A DNA stretch of 18,377 nucleotides from Microcaldota archaeon (GCA_021800135.1 JAJYZH010000004.1:1-18377); one strand, 5' to 3'. Numbered from the stretch's first letter, positions 1-7,900 are shown. Program-made: numbers and translations. The notes: generated by a model from the letters alone, not told the origin.

Positions 1-180
1 GACTGAAGTCGTGGGCTTCCAGCCTCAATTCAGATTCCGTTGCGAAGTTTCCTTCTGCGGAATCTCTCATTTACTGAGGCGTTTAGTTCCTGCTTCTACG
101 GCACGACTTGCATATCCCTTTGCGATAGGTATAGGTCGAAGTCTCCACAGTCTTGACTTCCCGAATGTCCTTCTGTAGTT
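1..180 (-). pseudogene. TnpB C-terminal remnant, frameshifted
   Basis: Reading the minus strand downward, one frame gives YASRAVEAGTKRLSK then a stop near 73; a second frame picks up at 70 with MRDSAEGNFATESELRLEAH and runs to the window edge. A third frame upstream gives VKTVETSTYTYRKG. Pieces such as VEAGT followed by a hydrophilic tail, placed just before a GTCGTGGG hairpin, resemble the C-termini of archaeal TnpB proteins as I know them. At least two frameshifts are needed to join them, so no functional protein can be made. The RuvC-like catalytic region is not visible. A chance match in non-coding DNA is the alternative. Confidence 0.4.
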
Positions 181-345
181 CAATTTTGAATAGTTGATTG
201 ATTATGGTTTTACGCCAGTTGGCAACCTTATACCTATATCCCTATCAAGCAGAATAGTTCACATTGCTGTTATATAGATGTCAAAGTTTATATATGCCGC
301 GATGGCTTATGCCCCACCCTGAAGGGAGTGGGTTTTACGCCGCAT
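1..345 (-). mobile_element. Degenerate IS200/IS605-family (TnpB-type) element
   Basis: Both ends carry short hairpins of the subterminal type used by IS200/IS605 elements. At 1-15 the arms GAC and GTC enclose the loop TGAA, and the hairpin is cut by the window edge; the following GTGGG suggests a longer stem continuing outside. At 313-332 CCCAC pairs with GTGGG around a loop that also contains TGAA. Between them lies a broken reading frame resembling a TnpB C-terminus on the minus strand, and a TATA-like run at about 281-293 (minus). With only about 345 bp, no intact tnpA or tnpB fits, so this is an internally deleted, non-autonomous copy. The exact outer borders cannot be fixed because the lower end lies outside the window. 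Confidence 0.5.
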
Positions 346-364
346 TTGATATAAAGATGCCAGG

Positions 365-1096
365 CTAGTCCTCCCTCCATTTCGTGAGCTTCATAGCTAT
401 TATGAAGTAGATCACGGTCTCGGCGATGAGTATGGGGATAGCATACGGAAACTGCGGCGTAAGGCCGAATGCGCCCTGGCTGGCTATCGCGGCCGGTGTT
501 ACGGGGGAGAGCATGAACAGGTACAGCACAGGCTTAGGAAGCAGGGTGTAAGGATAGAACGTAGGGGGTATCATGGTCAGCAGCACTACCATTATCGACG
601 ATATACCCCATATGTTCCTTATGTGCTTCGCAAAGCTTGCTATCATGAACGCTATCGAAAGCGTAGAGAGCAACACAAGTATAAGTATCAGAGCAAAGAG
701 GGCCGCGGTCGCAGCAGTGAAGATATGTATGAGCATCCCTATTATCGCATATACCGCTATTCCGGGCAGAGACGGCGCAAGGAAGCTGAGCCCCATGGCG
801 AGTATGTAGTCGATGTGCGATATCCTTGTCGTTATCAGCAGGTCCTGGAACTTCAGCTCTATGCGCTGGAACGCTGCATCGCTGCTGCTGAACAGCGAGT
901 TCTCCGCTACTATAGCTATGAATCCACCGACCACCCCAAACGCCAGGAACTTGCCTGAGGAGAATATCACTATCAGGAATAGGAATACAAGAGGGTACAT
1001 CATCGAAGATATTACGTATGAAGGCCCTCGCGGTATGGATTTTATTCCGTACGACCAGGCAAACTCCCCTATAAACCTAAGATTCAAGCTCAACAC
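365..1096 (-). CDS. ABC-2 type transporter permease
   Basis: A 243-residue, strongly hydrophobic protein with about six predicted membrane segments, roughly residues 28-46, 52-66, 98-121, 128-158, 163-186 and 215-236. A charged, amphipathic N-terminus precedes the first segment and a short KWRED tail ends the protein, the usual layout of ABC-2 export permeases. The start is GTG at 1096, inside the 3' end of the ATPase gene upstream (20 bp overlap); TTG at 1093 is also possible. The overlap implies translational coupling, and the product should pair with that ATPase as an exporter. The substrate cannot be told. The gene is last in its strand run and abuts the insertion-element remnant. Confidence 0.85.
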   Translation of the reverse strand: MLSLNLRFIGEFAWSYGIKSIPRGPSYVISSMMYPLVFLFLIVIFSSGKFLAFGVVGGFIAIVAENSLFSSSDAAFQRIELKFQDLLITTRISHIDYILAMGLSFLAPSLPGIAVYAIIGMLIHIFTAATAALFALILILVLLSTLSIAFMIASFAKHIRNIWGISSIMVVLLTMIPPTFYPYTLLPKPVLYLFMLSPVTPAAIASQGAFGLTPQFPYAIPILIAETVIYFIIAMKLTKWRED

Positions 1097-1919
1097 CCTT
1101 CATTACGAAAAGATCGTCAAGCGTTATCTGCTTTATCGCATAGCCTTCTTTTATGTAATCAAGGGCCTCTCCCTTCTTTATGTAGTCTATGCCCATGCTG
1201 CCGACCCTATACCTTGTTTTTGCTCCGGGCCTGTTTGTCTCCGCCCTTACCAGGCCGTTGAACTTTTTCAGCATTGATGCGACATTCCCATGGCTTACGC
1301 ACTTGCCCCCTTCTATCATCACTACCTCCTTGGAGAGTTCCTGTGCCTCCTCCATGTAGTGCGTCGTTATGACCATCTCGCTGTCGAGCAACTTTATGGC
1401 GGACCAGACCTCCAGCCTTGATAGAGGATCCAGGCCCGTGGTAGGCTCGTCCAGAAATACGACCTCCGCGTTTGATGCCAGCGCCATGGCGACGAATATC
1501 TTCCTCTTCATCCCCCCAGACAGCATGTCTGCCGGAGTGTTCCTCGCATCCCACAGCTCTATCTCCCTCAAGGCTTTTGCAGCGTCCTGCCTTGCCTCCA
1601 ATACAGGAACCTTCCGCGCCGCCAAGTACATCAGGAGATGTTCCATCGGCGTGAGGAACCCCAGAGGACCCGCCTCCTGCGGAATGCTCACCGCTATCCT
1701 CCTTATCCTCTCCGGCTCCTTCACCACGTCGTAGCCCTTTATTTTCGCTGTGCCTGAGGTCGGAAGCAACTGCGTGGAAAGTATTCTCATCATTGTAGTC
1801 TTGCCGGCACCATTCCTTCCTATTACTGTGGCCACCTTTTCGTTTATCTTTAAGTTTATCCCCTTAAGCGCCACGGTCCCGTCGTCATACCGTTTCCTTA
1901 AGTTCTTTATCTCAATCAA
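1077..1919 (-). CDS. ABC transporter ATP-binding protein
   Basis: A 280-residue nucleotide-binding domain of the ABC-2 exporter type. Visible motifs are Walker A GRNGAGKTT (34-42), Q-loop Gln81, signature LSGGMKRK (133-140), Walker B VVFLDEP (153-159), the D-loop following TTGLD, and switch His187 in TTHYMEEA, so it should hydrolyse ATP. The C-terminal ~70 residues form the small extra domain common in this group. The start is TTG at 1919, preceded by GGGGAG at a suitable distance; no ATG is available before the upstream in-frame stop at about 1944. It overlaps the permease gene by 20 bp, which marks the two as one exporter. Function beyond export is unknown. Confidence 0.92.
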   Translation of the reverse strand: MIEIKNLRKRYDDGTVALKGINLKINEKVATVIGRNGAGKTTMMRILSTQLLPTSGTAKIKGYDVVKEPERIRRIAVSIPQEAGPLGFLTPMEHLLMYLAARKVPVLEARQDAAKALREIELWDARNTPADMLSGGMKRKIFVAMALASNAEVVFLDEPTTGLDPLSRLEVWSAIKLLDSEMVITTHYMEEAQELSKEVVMIEGGKCVSHGNVASMLKKFNGLVRAETNRPGAKTRYRVGSMGIDYIKKGEALDYIKEGYAIKQITLDDLFVMKGVELES

Positions 1920-1953
1920 TAACTCCCCGATAATATTATTTTGTCATCTCCTA

Positions 1954-1962
1954 CCTATATGT
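1954..1962 (-). promoter_or_regulatory. Possible TATA box for the ABC exporter pair
   Basis: On the minus strand CATATAGG lies about 35 nt before the TTG start at 1919, so a start site about 25 nt downstream would leave a short leader that still includes the GGGGAG ribosome-binding site. The 76-bp gap after carS makes a separate promoter plausible, but read-through from carS cannot be excluded. Confidence 0.3.
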
Positions 1963-1995
1963 AGTGAAAGTTTTTTCAAATTATCTGGCGCGTGA

Positions 1996-2490
1996 TCACC
2001 ATGGTACCTGTTTCAGATGCAACAGATGTGCACCCCTATTTGTGAGTATGTGGAGTATTCCAGTAAGCACGACGAGGAACAGCAGCCCGGACGCGCCTGG
2101 CAGATGGCCGAGAGGCAGGGCAAAAAGCAGGGCAAAAATGAAGAAGCCGTATTGATCCATTACAGGGAACTGCGACCCCGGCTTCATGACTATCCTCCTC
2201 TTTATGAAGCTGCCCAGCAGGTCGCCGAATATGGTGCCGAGTGCAAGCATCAACGATACAGGCAGCATGTAGCTCATGAAAGGATATTCTATCGCGCCCA
2301 CGGCTATGCCTGAGGCCAAAGCCGCAAAGGTTCCCCTTATGGTTTTGTTGTCCCCGAAGATCCTTTTCCCGTGCATCCTCCTGCCCAGATCCAGCGGCTT
2401 GCCTCCGCCAAATATTACAGGCAGCCCGTTCGCCGCATACGCCGGGAGTATGTACAATATCGGGTATATGAAAAAAGAATACACATCCAT
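1996..2490 (-). CDS. carS: CDP-archaeol synthase
   Basis: This 164-residue integral membrane protein matches CarS (DUF46 family, CTP:2,3-di-O-geranylgeranyl-sn-glycerol-1-phosphate cytidylyltransferase), which activates the unsaturated archaeal ether lipid with CTP before head-group attachment. Family motifs seen: YILPAYAANGLPVIFGG near the N-terminus (13-29), RIFGDNKTIRG (43-53), and GDLLGSFIKRR followed by PVMDQ (89-112) on the cytoplasmic side. About five hydrophobic segments are present and the length is normal. The ATG start lies 7 nt after the alaS stop, so it is co-transcribed with alaS. It shows that the cell makes its own archaeal phospholipid precursor at this step. Confidence 0.93.
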   Translation of the reverse strand: MDVYSFFIYPILYILPAYAANGLPVIFGGGKPLDLGRRMHGKRIFGDNKTIRGTFAALASGIAVGAIEYPFMSYMLPVSLMLALGTIFGDLLGSFIKRRIVMKPGSQFPVMDQYGFFIFALLFALPLGHLPGASGLLFLVVLTGILHILTNRGAHLLHLKQVPW

Positions 2491-2497
2491 AGAATCA

Positions 2498-5173
2498 TCA
2501 GGCAGATATCTTTCCTTCTGCTATCCTCTCAGAGCCGCCGCCCCTGAGCTTCGCGCCCTTGCCCCCTATCTTCTCGGCATTCTCGTTAAGCAGAGCGAGC
2601 GCGCTTTTTCCAGAAGCTGTGCCGGATATAGCTACCGCCTCGTTGCCGGAGTTGTACAGTATTACGGCCTTAGATTTGCTGCTATTCACGGCAAGCGTCG
2701 CTATCATGCGCAGCATTTCCCTCTCGTAATCCAGCCTGCTCACCACTACACGCTCCTTTGAGGCTGCCAGCGTATCCGCTATCCTGCTTGCCAGTTCCTC
2801 CCTCGTCTTTTCGTACCTGTCCCTGAATTCCTTCAGCTCTGCAAGCTTCGCCTCTATTCCTGTGCCAAGCTTGTCCGCATCGGTCTCGGCAATCTGAGCG
2901 ATGCGCCTTATGCTGTTCTCCATGCTGTTTACGTAATCTGCAGCTGCCTTCCCGGCGACGAATTCGAGCCTGTCTATGCCGTCATGTATCCTGTACGACG
3001 CTATTATCTTTATAAGCCCTATCATAGACTCCATGCCTGCGAGGTGCAGGCCTCCGCACGCCTCCGCGTCTATAACCCTGCCTTTGAGGTCTTCCACCTC
3101 TACGATCCTCAATGTGCCTGAAGGCACGCCATGGCCCTGGTATATCGAGAACCCGAACTTCGATTCGGCCTCAGTCCTCTCCATCTCCTTCATGCTCACC
3201 TTTATGCCATTTGTTATGTAGCCGTTGGCCGTGTTCTCTATCTCCATGACCTGCTTGTCGCTCAGCCTCTCATAATGTGCTATGTCTATATGCGCCTTTT
3301 CTGCGCCCTTCCTTGCGCCCTCCTGCCAGGCGTGCTTCCCCAGTACCTTTCGCGCTGCAGCGCTTATGATGTGCGTAGCCGTGTGGTGCGCCATCAGCCT
3401 AAGGCGCCTATCCATGTCAACCTTGCATTCTACTTCATCGCCTTCCTTAAACCCTGCCTTTCCCTTGACGAAGTGCACGATTACGCCGTTTGCGATCTTA
3501 ACGTCCGCGACCTCTACGGCGCCGATTACTCCGTGGTCCGCTTCCTGGCCACCTCCCTCAGGATAGAATGGTGTCCTGTCTAGTACGGCCATGTTGTCCT
3601 TCAGCCTGATGACCTTCGCCTTCGCCGCCGATGCAAACGAGTAGTATAGTTTCTCTGTCGGCCTAACGCCCTCTATATCCATGTCAATCTTCTCCTTTTC
3701 CTTTCTCCTGGTCTCGGCGAAATCCCCAGTTATTATATCAGAGTAAGCGTCCTCTGGAAGTTCAATGCTTATGCCTTTCTCCTTCGCTGCCGCGCTTATG
3801 AAGTCGGGCGTTATCCCGTTGCTCTCGTAAAGCGTCCTGAGCCTCTCCTTAGTCACTGATGCGCCCTTTGAGATCAGGCCTTCTATTATCTTCCTCGCCT
3901 CCCTCTTGCTCTTATCGTATCTTGCCCTCTCTACCTCTATTACCTCCCTTGTCTCTGAAAGGCTCTCCCCTATGTGCGGATATATGCCTTTCAGCGTCTT
4001 CGCCTCTATCTCTATCAACTTCATCATGTCGAAGTTCAGGCCATACCTGTCTATGAAGTCGAATGCGCGCCTCAATATGATGCGCAGGTTGTAGCCGCCG
4101 CCCACATTGCTCGGCAACGCGCCGTCATTTACTGCGAACATGAGCGTCTTGGCATGGTCTGCTATGGCATACATGGCCTGCATGGGCTTAACTATGTCAA
4201 AGTAATCGGACCTGTCTATGCCGAGGCCTTCGACCAGCTTTTCCTCTGCAGCTGGAGAATGCCTTTCCGATATATCTACAGTGCCCAGGGCCCCCGCGAT
4301 CTTCGCGTAAAGCTTCTTGTCCGGCTTTATTCCGGAGCTCCTGTAGAGGTATTCCAGTTCCTTTCTAAATATAACGTCGTACATTGTCTGCTCCCCGGAG
4401 ACGAACCAGGGCAGCCTTTCGAATCCCCAGCCCACATCCACAACCTTGCCCTTTAGCTCGTTTATCTTGCCGCCCGTGTACTCGAACTGGGTGAAAACGT
4501 TGTTCACTATCTCGAGCCCGTGGGAGTATGTCTCGAGATCCGGCCCGAATTCAGAGAAGTCGCCCATCGCCCATACGTCTTCGACATAGCTTATCTGGTC
4601 CCTCTTTATACCTAGAAGCTTTGTCAACACCTCGTAGTTGAGCTCTATAGTTCTGTCCCTCCAGTAGCCTTCCTTTGGATAGTTGAAAGCGGTCTGGTTG
4701 GCCATTATGAATGACGTCCCATGCCTGCCTGTGACGCCTACGTTTGGTATGTCCCCGAACCTCATGCACATCTGCGGGACCAGAAGGGGATTGGAGCTGT
4801 ATTCAAAGCTCATCTTCCCGTTTTCTATCCTCTGGAAGTCCTGTATGCCCGCGATCACGAAGTAGAGGTCCTGCCTCCATCTGCTCACCACCGGATAGCT
4901 CTCGATTACCTCGTGGCCGTTGTCCTTGAAGAACTTTGAGAATTTGTTCCAAAAATCTACGTAGTCTACCTCCTTTGGATGGTCTTTTATGAAAGTGTAA
5001 GGTTCGTGGTCCGGATCCCCGCACATCTCCCTTGCACTATCAGCGGTCCAGAAGTACTTGCCGCACTTGGTGCATTTTTTCCTTTCGAAGCCTTCGGTCT
5101 CGAATATGGAGGTTGAGTAGTATTTCTTGTAGTCGCCTGAGAATTCCTTTCGCAGCGTTTCCTTGTTGAGCAA
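2498..5173 (-). CDS. alaS: Alanyl-tRNA synthetase, archaeal type
   Basis: An 891-residue enzyme that charges tRNA-Ala. The N-terminus has the archaeal zinc-like segment CTKCGKYFW (35-43) with a nearby second CGDPDH, then the class II catalytic core. The editing domain keeps its zinc ligands: HTATH (His597, His601) and CGGLH (Cys706, His710). The C-terminus ends in the C-Ala domain with GGKGAKLRGGGSER. The start is TTG at 5173, directly after the TGA of the upstream gene and in the same frame; the encoded MLNKETLRKEF matches usual archaeal AlaRS N-termini, and the next Met is about 50 residues in, beyond the CTKC motif. A GGTG element lies about 10 nt upstream. No truncation is seen. Confidence 0.96.
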   Translation of the reverse strand: MLNKETLRKEFSGDYKKYYSTSIFETEGFERKKCTKCGKYFWTADSAREMCGDPDHEPYTFIKDHPKEVDYVDFWNKFSKFFKDNGHEVIESYPVVSRWRQDLYFVIAGIQDFQRIENGKMSFEYSSNPLLVPQMCMRFGDIPNVGVTGRHGTSFIMANQTAFNYPKEGYWRDRTIELNYEVLTKLLGIKRDQISYVEDVWAMGDFSEFGPDLETYSHGLEIVNNVFTQFEYTGGKINELKGKVVDVGWGFERLPWFVSGEQTMYDVIFRKELEYLYRSSGIKPDKKLYAKIAGALGTVDISERHSPAAEEKLVEGLGIDRSDYFDIVKPMQAMYAIADHAKTLMFAVNDGALPSNVGGGYNLRIILRRAFDFIDRYGLNFDMMKLIEIEAKTLKGIYPHIGESLSETREVIEVERARYDKSKREARKIIEGLISKGASVTKERLRTLYESNGITPDFISAAAKEKGISIELPEDAYSDIITGDFAETRRKEKEKIDMDIEGVRPTEKLYYSFASAAKAKVIRLKDNMAVLDRTPFYPEGGGQEADHGVIGAVEVADVKIANGVIVHFVKGKAGFKEGDEVECKVDMDRRLRLMAHHTATHIISAAARKVLGKHAWQEGARKGAEKAHIDIAHYERLSDKQVMEIENTANGYITNGIKVSMKEMERTEAESKFGFSIYQGHGVPSGTLRIVEVEDLKGRVIDAEACGGLHLAGMESMIGLIKIIASYRIHDGIDRLEFVAGKAAADYVNSMENSIRRIAQIAETDADKLGTGIEAKLAELKEFRDRYEKTREELASRIADTLAASKERVVVSRLDYEREMLRMIATLAVNSSKSKAVILYNSGNEAVAISGTASGKSALALLNENAEKIGGKGAKLRGGGSERIAEGKISA

Positions 5174-6115
5174 TCAGAGCACCTTTTGTTTGGCCTGGTA
5201 CCAGGTAGTGCATTGCTTGCCGAAGAACGGGCAGTAGTTGCATTTCCACTTTTCGCTTTCGTCTACAGGCTTCGCGTCCCTAAACCCGTTCCAGTACACC
5301 ATCGCGTACTTCAGCCTTTCCTCAAAATCATTCTGGCTATATTCTACCCTGGAAGATTTTATAATGTTTCCAGACTGCGCGTTCGTGTACCTTATGAATG
5401 CCATATCGCTTATGTCTCCTGCATCCATAAGCGAGGAGAAGTAGAGCGCTGCGATTGATCCTACTGTCATATCCCCTTCCTTTATGCCCATATCCTTCAG
5501 TTGGGCGCTGAATGAATCCGTAATCCTCATCTTGTCTGTCCCCCAGCCGCGCGCAAAATTGGAGAAGGTGTAAAGTCCGCGCTTTATGTCATTGAGCATT
5601 TTGATGTAAAGCAGGACCTGCATACGGTGTGACGCGATTTGAGCGCTTGACGGCTCCCTGTCGCTCATCTTAATCTTGTCCTCGTATACCACAGTCTTTC
5701 CATCTTCATACCTTATCTCGTCTATCTTACCCGCAATCTTGAACCCGTTGATTGATCCGTATATGTTTAATTCACGGGCTGCGCCGCGTTCGCGCAGGGT
5801 AGACACGCCGAGATAGCTGGTATAGAGCGACCGGTAGAGGGAATCGGGATAGCTTTCGGGCTTCAGGTTTACTGGTATGTTTATTATCGTCTCTATGTTC
5901 TTGTGCACTTCAGCGCCGTTCCTCATCTCGGGCGTCGCCTCCTTGCCGTAGAGGTAACCCAATTCCATCTGTTTCTCGCACCAGAACTGCGCTGCGATGT
6001 CCGTAGCCCTTATGACGTTCTTGTGCAGCCTTGACATGGGTGAAGGTCTTATTGACTCTTTTGTGTCGTGATCCATCTCATCGGGAGTATCCAAACAAAT
6101 CAGCCCGTCTACCAT
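5174..6115 (-). CDS. Exo5/Cas4-like PD-(D/E)XK nuclease with Fe-S cluster
   Basis: A 313-residue protein with the layout of Exo5 (Dem1) and Cas4-type nucleases. A lone Cys46 in FWCEKQ is followed by His71 (GAEVHKNIE), Asp132 in GKIDEI, the E145-D-K147 pair in VYEDKIK and Gln166 in MQVLLY; together these form the RecB-type nuclease site. At the C-terminus CNYC (Cys292, Cys295) and Cys302 complete a likely four-Cys 4Fe-4S site with Cys46. Exo5 and Cas4 proteins degrade single-stranded DNA ends; no CRISPR genes are near, so repair is more likely than adaptation. The ATG at 6115 has GAGGA directly against it; Met14 or Met27 could be the true start. It is followed without a gap by alaS in the same frame. 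Confidence 0.78.
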   Translation of the reverse strand: MVDGLICLDTPDEMDHDTKESIRPSPMSRLHKNVIRATDIAAQFWCEKQMELGYLYGKEATPEMRNGAEVHKNIETIINIPVNLKPESYPDSLYRSLYTSYLGVSTLRERGAARELNIYGSINGFKIAGKIDEIRYEDGKTVVYEDKIKMSDREPSSAQIASHRMQVLLYIKMLNDIKRGLYTFSNFARGWGTDKMRITDSFSAQLKDMGIKEGDMTVGSIAALYFSSLMDAGDISDMAFIRYTNAQSGNIIKSSRVEYSQNDFEERLKYAMVYWNGFRDAKPVDESEKWKCNYCPFFGKQCTTWYQAKQKVL

Positions 6116-6167
6116 TCCTCATAGCGTTAGCTCGGTGATCACCTTAATCATCACACAACAGTTTCCG

Positions 6168-6181
6168 CAACGAAATAATAA
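6168..6181 (-). promoter_or_regulatory. TATA box for the exo5-alaS-carS run
   Basis: The minus strand reads CCTATTTATTATTT about 55 nt before the ATG at 6115. Initiation about 25 nt downstream would give a leader near 30 nt. It is the best A/T-rich box in the 194-bp gap; nothing else is evident in the rest of 6182-6309. Confidence 0.5.
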
Positions 6182-6309
6182 ATAGGTTTACAATGATCGG
6201 AAAGGGGCAGGTTGCGATTTCGTATTGCTGCGTATCCCTTAACATATCCCCTGTCCTTAGGTATATGTTGCCACTTTCTATGTGTTCAGGAAATAGTTTA
6301 TTCCGGACC

Positions 6310-6936
6310 CTATTTGGCGTTTATCCTTTTCATCGCATACCTGTAGGCGACGTAGAGGACGATCGCTAGAACCCCTATTGCGCTCATTATTTCTACGGCG
6401 CTCTTGCTGGAGAGCAGGTAGAATCCGAACAGCATCAGTACAACATTCCATATTGCAGCCCCGGAAAGCGAATAGGTGAAGAACCTTTTTGGAGGCATCT
6501 TGGCGAATCCTGCAGGGAAGCTCATTACCGTTCTTATTACGGGCACTAGACGCGTAAGGAATATCGCAGCTACGCTGTTCCTCTCAAACCACGCATCGAA
6601 TGCTTCTAGGGACTCCTTGCTTATGTGGAAAAGCCTAAGGTGCTTGTAGACTATGTCCTTGCCTATGTAGTAGCCTATTAGGTAATCTATTGCTATCCCT
6701 ACCGCGCTTCCGGCTATAGAAGCGATAAGCGCAGGATAGAAAAGCATAAGGTGGTTGTGCGCCAGCAATCCTGCCAGCGGCATTATGACCTCGCTGGGCA
6801 CTGGAATTGATGAGCTTTCCAGCAGCATGAGGAAGAATACTGCAGCGATGCCATAGGCCTTCACCAGGCCCGTGGCTATGCCGTATACATACGTAGTAAG
6901 TCCGGAAAGGCTTGACAGCAGAATAGCTTCTATCAC
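6310..6936 (-). CDS. DedA-family (SNARE-associated/VTT domain) membrane protein
   Basis: A 208-residue membrane protein with DedA hallmarks: ESSSIPVPSEVIMPLAG (40-56), the GIAIDYLIGYYIGK segment, and the conserved block with Arg in TRLVPVIRTVMSFPAGFAKM followed by F..YSLSGAAIW. In bacteria and eukaryotes this superfamily includes lipid scramblase or flippase proteins that recycle lipid carriers; the archaeal role is not settled. The start is GTG at 6936, with a TATA-like sequence about 30 nt upstream, so the mRNA should be leaderless or nearly so. The next Met is near residue 37, inside the first conserved region, which argues for the GTG. It follows the HAD gene by 38 bp on the same strand but appears to have its own promoter. 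Confidence 0.9.
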   Translation of the reverse strand: MIEAILLSSLSGLTTYVYGIATGLVKAYGIAAVFFLMLLESSSIPVPSEVIMPLAGLLAHNHLMLFYPALIASIAGSAVGIAIDYLIGYYIGKDIVYKHLRLFHISKESLEAFDAWFERNSVAAIFLTRLVPVIRTVMSFPAGFAKMPPKRFFTYSLSGAAIWNVVLMLFGFYLLSSKSAVEIMSAIGVLAIVLYVAYRYAMKRINAK

Positions 6937-6963
6937 TAGATCAAGGAATAGATAGATGACAAG

Positions 6964-6973
6964 GTATAAAAAT
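6964..6973 (-). promoter_or_regulatory. TATA box for the dedA-like gene
   Basis: TTTTTATACC on the minus strand, just past the HAD stop codon, sits about 30 nt from the GTG at 6936. This spacing predicts a start site within a few nt of the start codon, hence a leaderless transcript. Confidence 0.5.
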
Positions 6974-6974
6974 A

Positions 6975-7598
6975 CTAGTGGGTTGATCTCTCCTTTTCTG
7001 CTGGATTTGCGTGACGTCTCAGGCCGGCGAGGGTCAGCCTGCCTTCCGCCATGTCTATCAGCTTGCGCAATGCGTCATTCACGTCCTTTACCACCGTATA
7101 CCTTTGGTTAGGCGACCTTTCCAGGCTCTTTGGCGTGTAGGGTTGCTTAACCAGGAATAGGAATGTGCCGTTTTTTACGTCGGAAGCTGCGGATGGCTTG
7201 TCATCTATCATGAAATCCGCGCCGTATTCGTGCTTGTCCCCGTTGCCGTTACTGTCATAAATTGCAAGCGTGTATTCTACTCCCCCGAGGTTGTTCTTGA
7301 GCCACGCCTCTAAAGGAGGTATTGTACTCTCGGGCCTCTTCGATGCGATTATTATCTCATAGTGCTTCTCCAGCTCTTTTAGCAGATCGCCATCAAAAAG
7401 CGGCTTTATTGATGCGTAATTGGACCATGCGATCCCATAGAGCGCCATAAATGAACTATAATCGATAGGGATTCGGGTCTTTCTATAATCCCAGTCTGTT
7501 ATATCCTTTGTTGTGAATGATGTGCCATGCTCCTTGTTGTAAATGTCCAGGGTGGCAGTATGCGTATCTGCAAGGGTAGCATCGACATCTATTACCAC
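6975..7598 (-). CDS. HAD-superfamily phosphatase, 5'(3')-deoxyribonucleotidase-like
   Basis: A 207-residue HAD protein. Motif I is DVDATLAD (Asp4 nucleophile, Asp6), motif II is IIIASKRP (Ser86), the motif III Lys is probably Lys122, and motif IV is FMIDDKPS (Asp132, Asp133). This resembles the NT5C-like group, which dephosphorylates nucleoside monophosphates; substrate assignment is inference. The C-terminal ~35 residues are Arg-rich and probably flexible. The GTG at 7598 puts the nucleophile only four residues from the start, unusually tight. The same frame stays open upstream to 7718 with no ATG, GTG or TTG, and no ribosome-binding site precedes the GTG, so the start is the least certain part. 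Confidence 0.7.
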   Translation of the reverse strand: MVIDVDATLADTHTATLDIYNKEHGTSFTTKDITDWDYRKTRIPIDYSSFMALYGIAWSNYASIKPLFDGDLLKELEKHYEIIIASKRPESTIPPLEAWLKNNLGGVEYTLAIYDSNGNGDKHEYGADFMIDDKPSAASDVKNGTFLFLVKQPYTPKSLERSPNQRYTVVKDVNDALRKLIDMAEGRLTLAGLRRHANPAEKERSTH

Positions 7599-7800
7599 TT
7601 TTTTCTTGGGGAACAGACCAGTAACCGATGAATCTCCCCGTGGGGCCGCCGCGCTGTCTTTGATGCCGTTTTCGGATCTGATGTATCTGCGTGCCTCGTT
7701 TCTGTCCGTACTATCCCCCTACAATCTTGCAGCGGAATTGATCCGCGCTCCGATCTGGCTCTGCGCCGCTTCGGTACAATCTATACGCTTGCGAAATTAT

Positions 7801-7812
7801 AATATTTATAAA
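7801..7812 (-). promoter_or_regulatory. TATA box toward the HAD gene
   Basis: Minus-strand TTTATAAATATT is a strong archaeal-type box. It is about 200 nt from the GTG at 7598, so the leader would be long; it may instead drive a short RNA or an unrecognised upstream part of the gene. Confidence 0.4.
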
Positions 7813-7837
7813 CGCGCTTTCCACACGGACAGAAAAG

Positions 7838-7849
7838 TTATTTAATATT
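7838..7849 (+). promoter_or_regulatory. TATA box for the DUF4258-like gene
   Basis: TTATTTAATATT lies about 60 nt before the ATG at 7901. A start site near 7870 would leave a leader of about 30 nt containing GAGGT at 7883-7887. Confidence 0.45.
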
Positions 7850-7900
7850 TTACATGCAAATAAAAGTGTGGAGTAGGGTTTTGAGGTTGGCGATGAGTGG

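Larger units (their letters stand above)
7599..7900. other. Divergent promoter region between HAD and DUF4258-like genes
   Basis: About 300 bp without a clear gene. It holds two outward TATA-like boxes: minus-strand TTTATAAATATT at 7801-7812, toward the HAD gene, and plus-strand TTATTTAATATT at 7838-7849, toward 7901. The HAD-side transcript would carry a leader of about 180 nt. In the HAD frame 7599-7718 is open (40 codons, hydrophilic) but without a standard start. I saw no tRNA T-loop signature or terminator in it. Confidence 0.5.

Noticed and set aside
623..958. Plus-strand open frame of 111 codons
   Set aside because: Lies entirely opposite the ABC-2 permease, has a biased Tyr/Arg-rich composition and no promoter or ribosome site.
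1369..1734. Plus-strand frame of 121 codons opposite the ABC ATPase
   Set aside because: Antisense shadow of a well-conserved ATPase, Ser/Ala-rich with no domain.
2276..2761. Plus-strand frame of 161 codons across the carS-alaS junction
   Set aside because: Antisense to two well-identified genes and without any recognisable motif.
3974..4456. Plus-strand frame of 160 codons inside alaS
   Set aside because: Mirror of the alaS reading frame; composition is that of an antisense shadow.
5174..5176. TGA between exo5-like gene and alaS as a selenocysteine codon
   Set aside because: No Cys-aligned position or selenium-related signal, and a complete AlaRS start follows at once. Normal termination is simpler.
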